In this document: positions 1-6,362 of the stretch, in pieces | Layout: each line of letters begins with the position of its first letter | How positions within the stretch are numbered: the first letter of the stretch is position 1 | Source of the DNA: Enteractinococcus sp. | GTDB taxonomy: Bacteria > Actinomycetota > Actinomycetes > Actinomycetales > Micrococcaceae | Length of the DNA stretch: 11,698 nucleotides | Direction: 5' to 3' | Assembly (NCBI GenBank): GCA_029267455.1 | Contig: JAJUIX010000016.1 | Coordinates: forward strand, 1-11,698 | Translations under genes and position numbers: made by a program | The notes under the pieces: generated by a model | Databases searched by the model: none | What the model saw: the letters and a program-made list of their open reading frames with translations, nothing else | What the model was told of the DNA's origin: nothing

Positions 1-869
1 CCGTGAAGCTGCCGCGCCGGGTCCGCCGAGAAGTGTTGGCGAGCTTGAGCAATGCTGGCACCGGCTTGGATGCTATCGGCCACCCGGTGTTGCTCGTCGA
101 CAATCCGCTGTAACTCTGCCAGCCCCCATTCGTAGGTTTCGGCAAGATCAACCGTTGCCCCAAGAAACCGACGAGAGGCCAAGGCGTAGTAGTCAGCTCC
201 CACCGCATCTTCGGTTCGGGCACAAGGCCTGAGGTCTTCGGCTAAATAGTGTGCAAAACCTGCATACGCTTCAGCGGCTTGAGCGGCTGCACGCTCCAAG
301 TCGGAACGCAGTGCATGGGGGAGCTGCGTCGCTGGTGCAATGAGTTCGGTAAAAAATCCTGTCGCGGCGGCCTGTGTCTGGAAGATACAAGCATCAACCT
401 GACGCTGTGCTGGCACCTGCCCTCGCGTCACCGCAGCATCAAGTCGACTGCGATACCCAGATAATGCTGTTTCAACCTTTGATAAGCGCGCTGCAATATT
501 GTGCCAATCCTCGTGAGTCTGGGTTGGCATGAGGTCGAAGGTGGCCCGAATATCCTGTACCGGTGAGGCAATGTTATTGAGTTCTACCACTCCGGTGGCG
601 TGTAGCTGACGATCTACCGTCAGTCGTTCGATCAGCGCGTCGCGAGTCACCGTATCTTGGAAGTTTTCAGGCTCCAGCCCCTTGAGTTCCGTCAGGACCC
701 GGGCCTGTAACTGATCAAGGGCATCGGCGCCATCTTGCGAATAGTCCGGCAACTTATCGGCGTAATCGGGTAAGCCTATTTCGGTTGCCGTCACCGGATC
801 CAGTTCGGCTAAATCTGCAGCATAGCGCTCCGCTAGAGCATCAATAGGGGTTTTGGGCATGATGCTCAT
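1..869 (-). CDS. DUF885 family protein, putative metallopeptidase (N-terminal half, cut by window edge)
   Basis: The reading frame stays open on the minus strand from an ATG at 867-869 to the window edge, giving about 289 residues without a stop. The N-terminus begins MSIMPKTPIDALAERYAADL and continues with the acidic, helical sequence (LDPVTATEIGLPDY) that I associate with actinobacterial DUF885 proteins. These are roughly 550 residues long, and their C-terminal half carries an HExxPGHH-like zinc motif. That half lies outside the window, so a peptidase activity cannot be checked here. No signal peptide or membrane segment is visible, which suggests a cytoplasmic protein. A second in-frame ATG at 858-860 (MPKTPIDA) is an equally possible start, because neither start has a strong ribosome binding site. 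The gene is divergent from the glu operon across a 167-bp gap. The family call rests on recognition of the N-terminus only. Confidence 0.72.
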   Translation of the reverse strand, partial: MSIMPKTPIDALAERYAADLAELDPVTATEIGLPDYADKLPDYSQDGADALDQLQARVLTELKGLEPENFQDTVTRDALIERLTVDRQLHATGVVELNNIASPVQDIRATFDLMPTQTHEDWHNIAARLSKVETALSGYRSRLDAAVTRGQVPAQRQVDACIFQTQAAATGFFTELIAPATQLPHALRSDLERAAAQAAEAYAGFAHYLAEDLRPCARTEDAVGADYYALASRRFLGATVDLAETYEWGLAELQRIVDEQHRVADSIQAGASIAQARQHFSADPARQLH

Positions 870-957
870 CTTAGTGTTTTGAACCCGCTACAGCTGCCAG
901 GCGACAGCACTCAGATAAAAAATACGCCATATCACCCCTAGTAAAAGCTATCTGACC

Positions 958-966
958 TGATACAAT
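958..966 (+). promoter_or_regulatory. Extended -10 promoter for the glu operon
   Basis: TGATACAAT matches an extended -10 element (TGn followed by TACAAT, five of six bases of TATAAT). No good -35 hexamer lies 16-18 bases upstream, as expected for an extended -10 promoter. Transcription would start near 972-974, leaving a leader of about 64 nt before the gluA ATG at 1037. The position is inferred from sequence only. Confidence 0.5.
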
Positions 967-981
967 GTGAGCCACATCACT
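966..981. promoter_or_regulatory. CRP/GlxR-like cAMP-receptor binding site
   Basis: TGTGA-N6-TCACT matches the CRP/GlxR consensus TGTGA-N6-TCACA at nine of ten half-site bases. The site begins on the last base of the -10 element and covers the predicted transcription start, so a bound regulator would be expected to repress. In Corynebacterium glutamicum the gluABCD operon is known to be under carbon catabolite control, and GlxR is the CRP-type cAMP sensor there. That supports the call by analogy. No CRP/GlxR gene is in this window. Confidence 0.55.
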
Positions 982-995
982 ACACCGGAGTTTGT

Positions 996-1020
996 GGAAT
1001 GTACCCGCAGGGGGCATTTC
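996..1020 (+). other. Hairpin in the gluA leader
   Basis: In the transcript, bases 996-1002 can pair with 1014-1020 (seven pairs, two of them G-U). After one A/G mismatch, CCC 1004-1006 pairs with GGG 1010-1012 around a three-base loop. The hairpin ends two bases before the gluA Shine-Dalgarno sequence (GAGGAG, 1023-1028). It could affect ribosome access or RNA stability. It has no U tract, so it is not a terminator. Function is inferred. Confidence 0.35.
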
Positions 1021-1036
1021 TTGAGGAGAGCTCAAC

Positions 1037-1798
1037 ATGACAACTGAGACAAACCAAGCACCGCTGGTTAAAATGTCCGGAGTCAATAAACATTTCGGCC
1101 AATTCCAAGCACTGTCCGACATAAACATCGATATCCCGACTGGCCAAGTGTGTATTGTCGTTGGGCCTTCCGGCTCTGGAAAATCTACGCTATGTCGAAC
1201 GATCAATCGCCTCGAAACGATCGATAATGATGGCGGCTACATCGAAATTGACGGCAAAAGACTTCCTGAGGAAGGCAAAGCCCTAGCAGCGCTTCGAGCC
1301 GACGTGGGCATGGTCTTTCAATCCTTTAATTTATTTGCGCACAAAAGTGTGTTGGAAAACGTCACCCTGGGGCCGATCAAAGTCCGCAAAGTTCCCAAGA
1401 AGCAGGCCGAACAAGAAGCCATGGAATACCTCGACCGCGTCGGGGTCGGCGAACAGGCTAGAAAACTTCCAGCGCACTTATCCGGGGGTCAACAACAACG
1501 TGTGGCCATCGCCCGTGCGCTTGCTATGAAGCCCAAGGTGCTGCTATTTGATGAACCTACCTCAGCTCTCGACCCTGAGATGGTTCAAGAGGTTCTTGAC
1601 GTCATGGTCGATCTGGCCGCAGGCGGCATGACCATGGTGGTCGTGACACACGAAATGGGCTTCGCTCGCAAAGCAGGCGATCGATTGTTGTTCATGTCTG
1701 AAGGTGCGGTCGTTGAAGACACGACACCACAAGAGTTTTTCACCAACCCCCAGACAGCACGTGCCCAGGACTTCTTGTCGAAGATTCTGACCGAATAA
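1037..1798 (+). CDS. gluA: Polar amino acid (glutamate-type) ABC transporter ATP-binding protein
   Basis: This is the cytoplasmic ATPase that powers uptake of a polar amino acid, most likely glutamate, through the permeases encoded downstream. The 253 residues carry a complete ABC domain: Walker A GPSGSGKST (43-51), Q-loop glutamine Q95 in MVFQSFNLF, signature LSGGQ (148-152), Walker B VLLFDEP with catalytic E173, D-loop SALD (176-179) and switch histidine H205 in VVTHEMGFA. Length and motifs match the GluA/GlnQ subgroup of the polar amino acid uptake family. The ATG is preceded by a good Shine-Dalgarno sequence (GAGGAG, 1023-1028). It is the first gene of a four-gene operon in the order ATPase, binding protein, permease, permease, which is the gluABCD order of Corynebacterium. 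Upstream lie an extended -10 promoter and a CRP/GlxR-like site. Substrate is inferred from gene order and family, since GluA and GlnQ proteins are very alike. Confidence 0.93.
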   Translation: MTTETNQAPLVKMSGVNKHFGQFQALSDINIDIPTGQVCIVVGPSGSGKSTLCRTINRLETIDNDGGYIEIDGKRLPEEGKALAALRADVGMVFQSFNLFAHKSVLENVTLGPIKVRKVPKKQAEQEAMEYLDRVGVGEQARKLPAHLSGGQQQRVAIARALAMKPKVLLFDEPTSALDPEMVQEVLDVMVDLAAGGMTMVVVTHEMGFARKAGDRLLFMSEGAVVEDTTPQEFFTNPQTARAQDFLSKILTE

Positions 1799-1865
1799 CA
1801 ACTCTCAGTCGCAGCACACACATAACTCTTAATCACAGTTGATCACTACCTGAAAGGTTCACGCC

Positions 1866-2735
1866 ATGAAGACACCTTGGATGAAGATTGCAGCCCTTGG
1901 AGCCGCCGGAGCTTTAGCGCTATCGGCCTGTTCACCAAGCGCCTCAGAGGACGCGGGGGCAGAAGCCGAAGGCGGCGGTGGCGGCGGAGGCGACACCATA
2001 ACTGTCGGCATCAAATACGACCAACCGGGTCTGGGTTTCCGTGAAGGAAATAACCCTCCCACCGGCTTTGACGTGGATGTAGCAAAAGCGGTCCTGGCTG
2101 AAATGGGTTATGAAGAAGATCAGATCGAATGGGTCGAATCGCCCACCCCACAGCGTGAAAACATGTTGGAAAATGGCCAAGTCGATATGATCTTCGCGAC
2201 CTATTCCATTACTGAAGAACGCGATGAACGTGTGGATTTCGCGGGGCCGTACTTCATGGCTGGTCAAGACATCCTGGTTCGCTCCGATGAAGAGGACATC
2301 ACCCAACCTGAAGATCTCAACGGCCGCAATCTGTGTTCTGTTGCCGGATCGACGCCGGCACAGAATGTGCGTGACATGTATGCGGACGAAGTCGAACTGG
2401 TCGAACAAGATGGCTATAGCGAATGCTTGACCTTCCTACAATCAGGCCAAGTCGATGCTGTGACTACCGACGACATCATCCTCGCCGGATTAGCTGCTAC
2501 AGAAGAGTACGCCGGCCAGTTCAAGGTTGTCGGAAATCCATTCTCCGAAGAGCCTTACGGCGTAGGCCTTCCAGAAGGCGATACCGAAAACTGTGAAGCA
2601 GTCAATGAGGCTATCCAAACCCTGCAAGAAAACGGCACCATTGATGAACTGCTCGCCACGAATACCGAAGGTGTTGACTACGAGGCAAACGCTGAACTCA
2701 ATGACAACATTGAACTCGTCAGCTGCGGCGAGTAA
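1866..2735 (+). CDS. gluB: Glutamate-type ABC transporter substrate-binding lipoprotein
   Basis: This is the extracellular solute-binding lipoprotein that delivers the amino acid to the permease pair. The 289 residues open with a lipoprotein signal peptide: positive KTPWMK, a hydrophobic stretch (8-19) and a lipobox LSAC with C22 as the lipidated residue. An acidic, Ser/Ala-rich linker and a run of seven glycines (36-42) tether the SBP_bac_3 domain. That domain starts at TITVGIKYDQPG (44-55) and includes GFDVDVAKA (67-75), ITEERDERVDFAGPYF (115-130) and VDAVTTDD (196-203). Mature cysteines C157, C187, C243 and C287 could form two disulfides, fitting an exported protein. GAAAGG at 1852-1857 lies eight bases before the ATG. 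It follows gluA by 67 bp and is followed by a strong hairpin before gluC. Glutamate specificity is inferred; glutamine or aspartate cannot be excluded. Confidence 0.9.
   Translation: MKTPWMKIAALGAAGALALSACSPSASEDAGAEAEGGGGGGGDTITVGIKYDQPGLGFREGNNPPTGFDVDVAKAVLAEMGYEEDQIEWVESPTPQRENMLENGQVDMIFATYSITEERDERVDFAGPYFMAGQDILVRSDEEDITQPEDLNGRNLCSVAGSTPAQNVRDMYADEVELVEQDGYSECLTFLQSGQVDAVTTDDIILAGLAATEEYAGQFKVVGNPFSEEPYGVGLPEGDTENCEAVNEAIQTLQENGTIDELLATNTEGVDYEANAELNDNIELVSCGE
1971..1991 (+). repeat. GGN triplet run encoding seven glycines
   Basis: Seven consecutive GGN codons (GGC, GGT and GGA) encode the flexible linker between the lipidated cysteine and the binding domain of GluB. Such a run could vary in length between strains by slippage, with little effect on the folded domain. 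Confidence 0.7.
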
Positions 2736-2765
2736 CGCCTAACCGGCTCAGCTACTCAAGCTTTT

Positions 2766-2804
2766 GGATTCGGTGTCCTAGACGCCATCTGGGGCACCGA
2801 ATCC
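2766..2804 (+). other. Long intercistronic hairpin between gluB and gluC
   Basis: GGATTCGGTG (2766-2775) is perfectly complementary to CACCGAATCC (2795-2804). The pairing extends inwards to 2779/2791 using two G-U pairs, giving a 14-pair stem around an 11-base loop. No U tract follows, so it is unlikely to be a full intrinsic terminator. Placed just after the binding-protein gene, it could stabilise the gluAB message or partly block read-through, giving more binding protein than permease. That arrangement is common in ABC importer operons. The structure is seen in the sequence; the role is inferred. Confidence 0.6.
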
Positions 2805-2847
2805 CGAGGTCACTGACTCATGAACTCACATCTATAGGCGGGCAGTT

Positions 2848-3522
2848 ATGGAAGATATTCTCTTTCTTTTTGAGCAATATCCCATTTTTGAAGGATTTTG
2901 GACCAACATCAAACTGGCGTTTTGGTCCAGTATTTCTGCCTTTACACTTGGGGTAATCCTTGCGCTATTTCGTATATCGCCGGTACGGTCACTCAGCTGG
3001 TTGAGCGCAGCCTTCATTAACCTCGTACGAAATATCCCGCTGACAGTCTTGGTGGTCATGGCGGTATTAGTCTTCTGGGGACAGCTCCAGATCAGTCTGC
3101 ATTCAGACTTTAATACGAACTTCTTTCTCCTGGCCACGATCGCGCTATCGATGTACCACGCCCCGTTTTTTGCGGAAGCCATCCGCTCGGGAGTTAACAC
3201 CGTGCCGCTCGGGCAGGCCGAAGCTGCTCGGGCAATCGGTCTGGGCTTTTTTTCTGCTGCGCGATTGATCATTATCCCGCAGGCCTTACGCGGTGCTATT
3301 ACTCCCATCGGAAATACCCTCATTGCGCTGATCAAAAATACCACCGTCGCCGCTGCGGGATCCGTTTTGGAGGCCTCGGGCGTGATGCGCACCATGATCG
3401 AATTTAACCCCAACCTAATGGTCGCTATATTTTTGATCATAGCGATCGGATTCAGTCTCATCGTCATACCGGTGGGCCTCATAACCACGTGGTTATCTGA
3501 AAAACTGGCGGTGACCCGATGA
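2848..3522 (+). CDS. gluC: Glutamate-type ABC transporter permease, first subunit
   Basis: One of the two membrane subunits forming the translocation pore for the amino acid. The 224 residues form a typical short permease of the His/Glu/Gln/Arg (HEQRo) subfamily, with roughly five hydrophobic segments near 22-42, 64-80, 91-111, 153-176 and 189-212. RNIPL (61-65) is a family hallmark. The cytoplasmic EAA loop that docks on the ATPase is seen at about 122-150, with core QAEAARAIGLGFF and IIPQALRGA. Length is close to Corynebacterium GluC. The ATG at 2848 has only a weak upstream AGGCGGG (2836-2842). The stop overlaps the gluD start by four bases (ATGA), so the two permeases are probably translationally coupled and made in equal amounts. 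Confidence 0.92.
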   Translation: MEDILFLFEQYPIFEGFWTNIKLAFWSSISAFTLGVILALFRISPVRSLSWLSAAFINLVRNIPLTVLVVMAVLVFWGQLQISLHSDFNTNFFLLATIALSMYHAPFFAEAIRSGVNTVPLGQAEAARAIGLGFFSAARLIIIPQALRGAITPIGNTLIALIKNTTVAAAGSVLEASGVMRTMIEFNPNLMVAIFLIIAIGFSLIVIPVGLITTWLSEKLAVTR

Positions 3523-4460
3523 GTAATCAATACGTTCTCTTTGATACCCCTGGTCCTCGGGCCAAAAGAATCACCACCCTGTTGAATATTGTCGTCGCGC
3601 TGCTCGTCGTCGGTGTGCTGGTGTGGATTTACCGTGCTCTTGACGCGCAAGGCCAGATGGAGGCCCATCTGTGGTGGAATGCCATTAATGTCAATGCGTG
3701 GGTAAATTATTTGCTACCCGGTATCCAATTCACCTTGCAAGCGGCAGCCATCGCAGTGGTCTCGTCTGTTATTTTTGGCCTGCTGTTTGGATTTCTACGG
3801 CTCGCCCCAGTCCGAGCATTGCGGTGGATCTCAATGGTCATCGTCGAGTTCTTCCGCGCTGTGCCCGTTCTGGTCCTGATGGTATTTCTGCACTTTTTCT
3901 TCTCACAGTTCATGGCAGCGGTCATTGATCCACGAAACTCTGCCTACTATGCGGTGATCGTTGCCCTGACCCTGTACAACGGTGCGGTCATCGCCGAACT
4001 GGTTCGTTCAGGCGTACGTTCCCTGCCAGCAGGTCAACGCGAAGCCGCGTTAGCTGTAGGGATGACCACCACGGGATCGCTGCGCAATGTGGAAGTCCCA
4101 CAAGCGCTGGTGGCAATGTTGCCATCGCTGGTCTCGCAGTTCGTGATTATCCTGAAAGACTCAGCACTGGGCTACATCATCGGTTTTGCCGAATTGTTGC
4201 GGTACTCCCGCCAGCTTGGTGCAGGCTACGGCAACATCATGCAGGCCCTCGTGGTAGCCGCAGTAATCTTTATCGTGATCAACTACGCTCTGGTATGGCT
4301 CGCCCAGATCCTATCTCGCCGACTCAGTTCTCGAACCTCAGGGGATGTCGCAATCGGTATTCCCGGAGTCGTGCAGTTCGCAGGTGACGCGCCCGCAGAA
4401 GCAGAAACCACCGACACACGGTCGCAGGCCATTATTGCCAAAGAACAACGGGAGGAATGA
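3519..4460 (+). CDS. gluD: Glutamate-type ABC transporter permease, second subunit, with extended C-terminal tail
   Basis: This is the partner permease of GluC. The 313 residues show a first membrane helix at about 18-38, a loop, then the BPD_transp_1 core with helices near 68-92 and 114-130 and C-terminal helices to about 265. The EAA loop lies at 172-200 (QREAALAVGM, then VEVPQALVAM), and FFRAVPVLVL (111-120) corresponds to the RNIPL region of GluC. The first codon overlaps the gluC stop (ATGA). After the last helix there is a hydrophilic tail of about 47 residues (267-313), rich in Ser, Thr, Ala, Glu and Arg and ending EQREE. As I recall the Corynebacterium GluD is about 40 residues shorter. 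The tail should be cytoplasmic and is probably disordered. The gene ends 5 nt from the stop of the convergent accE. Confidence 0.92.
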   Translation: MSNQYVLFDTPGPRAKRITTLLNIVVALLVVGVLVWIYRALDAQGQMEAHLWWNAINVNAWVNYLLPGIQFTLQAAAIAVVSSVIFGLLFGFLRLAPVRALRWISMVIVEFFRAVPVLVLMVFLHFFFSQFMAAVIDPRNSAYYAVIVALTLYNGAVIAELVRSGVRSLPAGQREAALAVGMTTTGSLRNVEVPQALVAMLPSLVSQFVIILKDSALGYIIGFAELLRYSRQLGAGYGNIMQALVVAAVIFIVINYALVWLAQILSRRLSSRTSGDVAIGIPGVVQFAGDAPAEAETTDTRSQAIIAKEQREE

Positions 4461-4465
4461 AAGGG

Positions 4466-4672
4466 TTAATGACCTCGCGGCGGACTATGCCACCCCGACA
4501 CCGCCGTCCAGGTGGAAATCACGCGGTTACGTGTCGAGTAATCCACCGGCGGCTCGACAGGCGGCGTTTCAACAAGCTGGGTATTAATGACCGCCAGCAG
4601 CGCAGCCGTTTCTTCTTCGCTGAGTGAGGTCCCATGGACCTTGATACCAGTTGATGTTGGTTGCGTTGTCAT
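4466..4672 (-). CDS. accE: Acyl-CoA carboxylase epsilon subunit
   Basis: This 68-residue protein lies directly downstream of the carboxyltransferase gene, overlapping its stop by four bases (ATGA). That is the usual place of the small actinobacterial epsilon subunit, which binds the alpha/beta carboxylase complex and boosts or stabilises it. The residues fit the family pattern: a short beta segment GIKVHGTSL (9-17), an acidic helix [16 protein letters not shown] (18-33), a Pro-rich linker and a Trp-containing C-terminus (STWTAVSGW). The C-terminus ends SPPRGH and lacks the GPGAWR-type ending I recall from many homologues, so this copy may be short or divergent. The call leans on context as much as on sequence. 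It is convergent with gluD. Confidence 0.75.
   Translation of the reverse strand: MTTQPTSTGIKVHGTSLSEEETAALLAVINTQLVETPPVEPPVDYSTRNRVISTWTAVSGWHSPPRGH
4501..4552. other. Nested inverted repeat inside accE, 40 nt past the gluD stop
   Basis: Three nested complementary arms are visible: 4501-4505 with 4548-4552, GGTGGA 4511-4516 with TCCACC 4542-4547, and CACG 4520-4523 with CGTG 4530-4533. The fold can form in either transcript. gluD and accE converge with almost no spacer, so any structure stopping gluD transcription must lie inside accE, and this is the best candidate. No U tract follows on either strand, so a terminator role is weakly supported. Confidence 0.3.
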
Positions 4673-6288
4673 AGTGGAATATTTCCGTGTTTCTTTGCAG
4701 GACGAGATTCACGTTTGGCAACAGTTGCCCGCAGCGCTCGGACTACTTGCGCACGCGTCTCAGATGGTGCAATGACCGCGTCGATATAGCCCGAATTTGC
4801 CGCTTCATAGGGGTTTAGGAGGGCGGTCTCATAATCTTCAATCAATTCAGCACGTCGTGCTTCGACATCTCCGCCGGCTTCTTCCACAGCGGCTAGATCC
4901 CTGCGATACAGAATATTGACAGCTCCTTGTGCGCCCATGACCCCGATTTGGGCGGTCGGCCAGGCCAGGTTCACATCCGCGCCCAGCTTCTTTGACCCCA
5001 TAACAATGTAGGCTCCGCCAAACGCCTTGCGAGTGATCACCGTGATTTTCGGTACGGTCGCCTCGGCATACGCATAAATCAGTTTCGCGCCACGCCGGAT
5101 AATGCCCGAGTGTTCTTGATCCACCCCGGGCAGGAAACCCGGCACATCGACCAGCGTGACAATTGGGATGTTGAAGGCATCACAAAACCGTACAAACCGT
5201 GCAGCCTTTTCAGAGGCGGCAATGTCTAAGGTTCCGGCGAGTTGCGAAGGCTGATTCGCCACAACTCCCACGGTGCGACCCTCGATACGGCCCAGTCCCA
5301 CAATCACGTTTGGTGCATATCGTTCTTGAATCTGCAATAGTGCACCGTCATCGACGAGGGCGGCAATGACTTCCAACATGTCGTATGGCTGATTGGCCGA
5401 ATCTGGAATGATCGTATCCAGCGCCAAGTCTTCGACGTTGGTTTCCAGGTCCTGTTCAATCGGAGCATCCTGGGTGATGAAGTTATGGGCCGGAAGGTAA
5501 TCCAGTAATTCTGAGACCCAGTCGAAGGCATCCTGCTCGTCGGTTGCCATATAGGCTGCGGTGCCCGAGGTCTCGTTATGTTGCCGGGCGCCACCGAGGG
5601 TCTCCATATCTACATCTTCACCGGTAACGGATTTGATGACATCGGGGCCGGTAATAAACATGTGAGATGTCTGATCGACCATCACCACAAAGTCAGTTAG
5701 GGCAGGGGAGTAGGCAGCCCCACCGGCGGCAGGCCCCATGATGATCGAGATCTGCGGGACCACACCGGAGGCCATGACATTTGTGCGGAAGATATCGGCG
5801 AACATCGCCAAGGAATCGACACCCTCTTGAATACGAGCGCCCCCGCCGTCGTTAATGGCAATGATGGGGAAACCGTTGGTCACCGCGAATTCTTGGGTCT
5901 TGACGATCTTTTCGCCATTAACCTTCGACAACGACCCACCAAATACGGTGAAGTCCTGCGCGTAGACCGCCACATGGCGACCATCAATGGTGCCGTATCC
6001 AGCTACGACCCCGTCACCTTCGGGATGCCTCGCGTCCATACCGAACGCTGTGGTGCGGTGGGTACGCAGCTGATCGAATTCGACAAATGAATCATCATCT
6101 AATAGCGCATCGATGCGCTCGCGGGCCGTCTGTTTGCCTCGAGCATGTTGACGATCGACTGGGCCTTGACCGGTAGGCAGCATTGCCGCCTCGCGACGGT
6201 GGAAAAAGTCTTCGAGTTTGCCAGCCGTAGTGGTGAGATCCGGGGTCGTTACGCCCAAATTTTCACCAGTTTGTGCGGGGTTGGTCAA
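4669..6288 (-). CDS. accD: Acyl-CoA carboxylase carboxyltransferase (beta) subunit
   Basis: Transfers the carboxyl group from carboxybiotin on the alpha subunit to an acyl-CoA, giving malonyl-CoA or methylmalonyl-CoA for fatty acid and lipid synthesis. The 539 residues match the actinobacterial AccB/PccB/DtsR family in length and sequence. The ATARERID-type segment is [12 protein letters not shown] (54-65). The oxyanion-forming glycine motifs are [10 protein letters not shown] (148-157) and [12 protein letters not shown] (185-196) in the first crotonase-like half, and [10 protein letters not shown] (424-433) in the second. DVPGFLPG (381-388) and [13 protein letters not shown] (440-452) are also typical. 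Residue I428 lies where propionyl-specific enzymes carry Asp, which points to acetyl-CoA use. The start is TTG, backed by GGAGG five bases upstream (complement of 6294-6298) and no nearby ATG. It is followed by overlapping accE and diverges from birA. The biotinylated alpha subunit is not in the window. Confidence 0.95.
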   Translation of the reverse strand: MTNPAQTGENLGVTTPDLTTTAGKLEDFFHRREAAMLPTGQGPVDRQHARGKQTARERIDALLDDDSFVEFDQLRTHRTTAFGMDARHPEGDGVVAGYGTIDGRHVAVYAQDFTVFGGSLSKVNGEKIVKTQEFAVTNGFPIIAINDGGGARIQEGVDSLAMFADIFRTNVMASGVVPQISIIMGPAAGGAAYSPALTDFVVMVDQTSHMFITGPDVIKSVTGEDVDMETLGGARQHNETSGTAAYMATDEQDAFDWVSELLDYLPAHNFITQDAPIEQDLETNVEDLALDTIIPDSANQPYDMLEVIAALVDDGALLQIQERYAPNVIVGLGRIEGRTVGVVANQPSQLAGTLDIAASEKAARFVRFCDAFNIPIVTLVDVPGFLPGVDQEHSGIIRRGAKLIYAYAEATVPKITVITRKAFGGAYIVMGSKKLGADVNLAWPTAQIGVMGAQGAVNILYRRDLAAVEEAGGDVEARRAELIEDYETALLNPYEAANSGYIDAVIAPSETRAQVVRALRATVAKRESRPAKKHGNIPL

Positions 6289-6300
6289 CGGGTCCTCCAG

Positions 6301-6335
6301 GGTAGAGTATGGCCTGTATCCTGGATAATACTACC
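6301..6335. promoter_or_regulatory. Dyad-symmetric element in the accD/birA divergent promoter region
   Basis: The 74-bp gap between the accD and birA starts must hold both promoters. GGTAGAGTAT (6301-6310) is an inverted copy of ATACTACC (6328-6335), apart from two extra bases. Between them sits the perfect inverted repeat TATCC-T-GGATA (6317-6327). Candidate -10 elements overlap here: GATAAT (6324-6329) for birA and TATTAT (complement of 6325-6330) for accD. Neither has a convincing -35. The symmetry suggests an operator controlling both genes, perhaps by a biotin- or lipid-responsive regulator. Regulator identity is unknown. Confidence 0.4.
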
Positions 6336-6362
6336 GGTTGTTGAAGATGAAGGTTCTTGTAG

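Noticed and set aside
871..1206. 111-codon minus-strand frame across the gluA promoter and gluA start
   Set aside because: It overlaps the Walker A coding region in antisense and resembles no family. The DUF885 start and gluA promoter explain the region.
1944..2408. 154-codon minus-strand frame opposite gluB
   Set aside because: The plus strand encodes a complete binding protein here; the antisense protein shows no known motif.
2820..2837. Five-codon open frame (MNSHL) just before gluC, considered as a leader peptide
   Set aside because: It has no codon bias toward an amino acid signal, no ribosome binding site, and does not pair with an attenuator. The hairpin lies upstream of it, not downstream.
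2832..3668. 278-codon minus-strand frame opposite gluC and the start of gluD
   Set aside because: Its protein is rich in Arg, Asn and Thr with no recognisable domain. The plus strand carries clear permease motifs over the same stretch, so it is an antisense shadow.
4478..4506. CGGCGG...CCGCCG inverted repeat just past the gluD stop, considered as a terminator
   Set aside because: It has only six pairs around a 17-base loop with no U tract, and it competes with the longer 4501-4552 structure.
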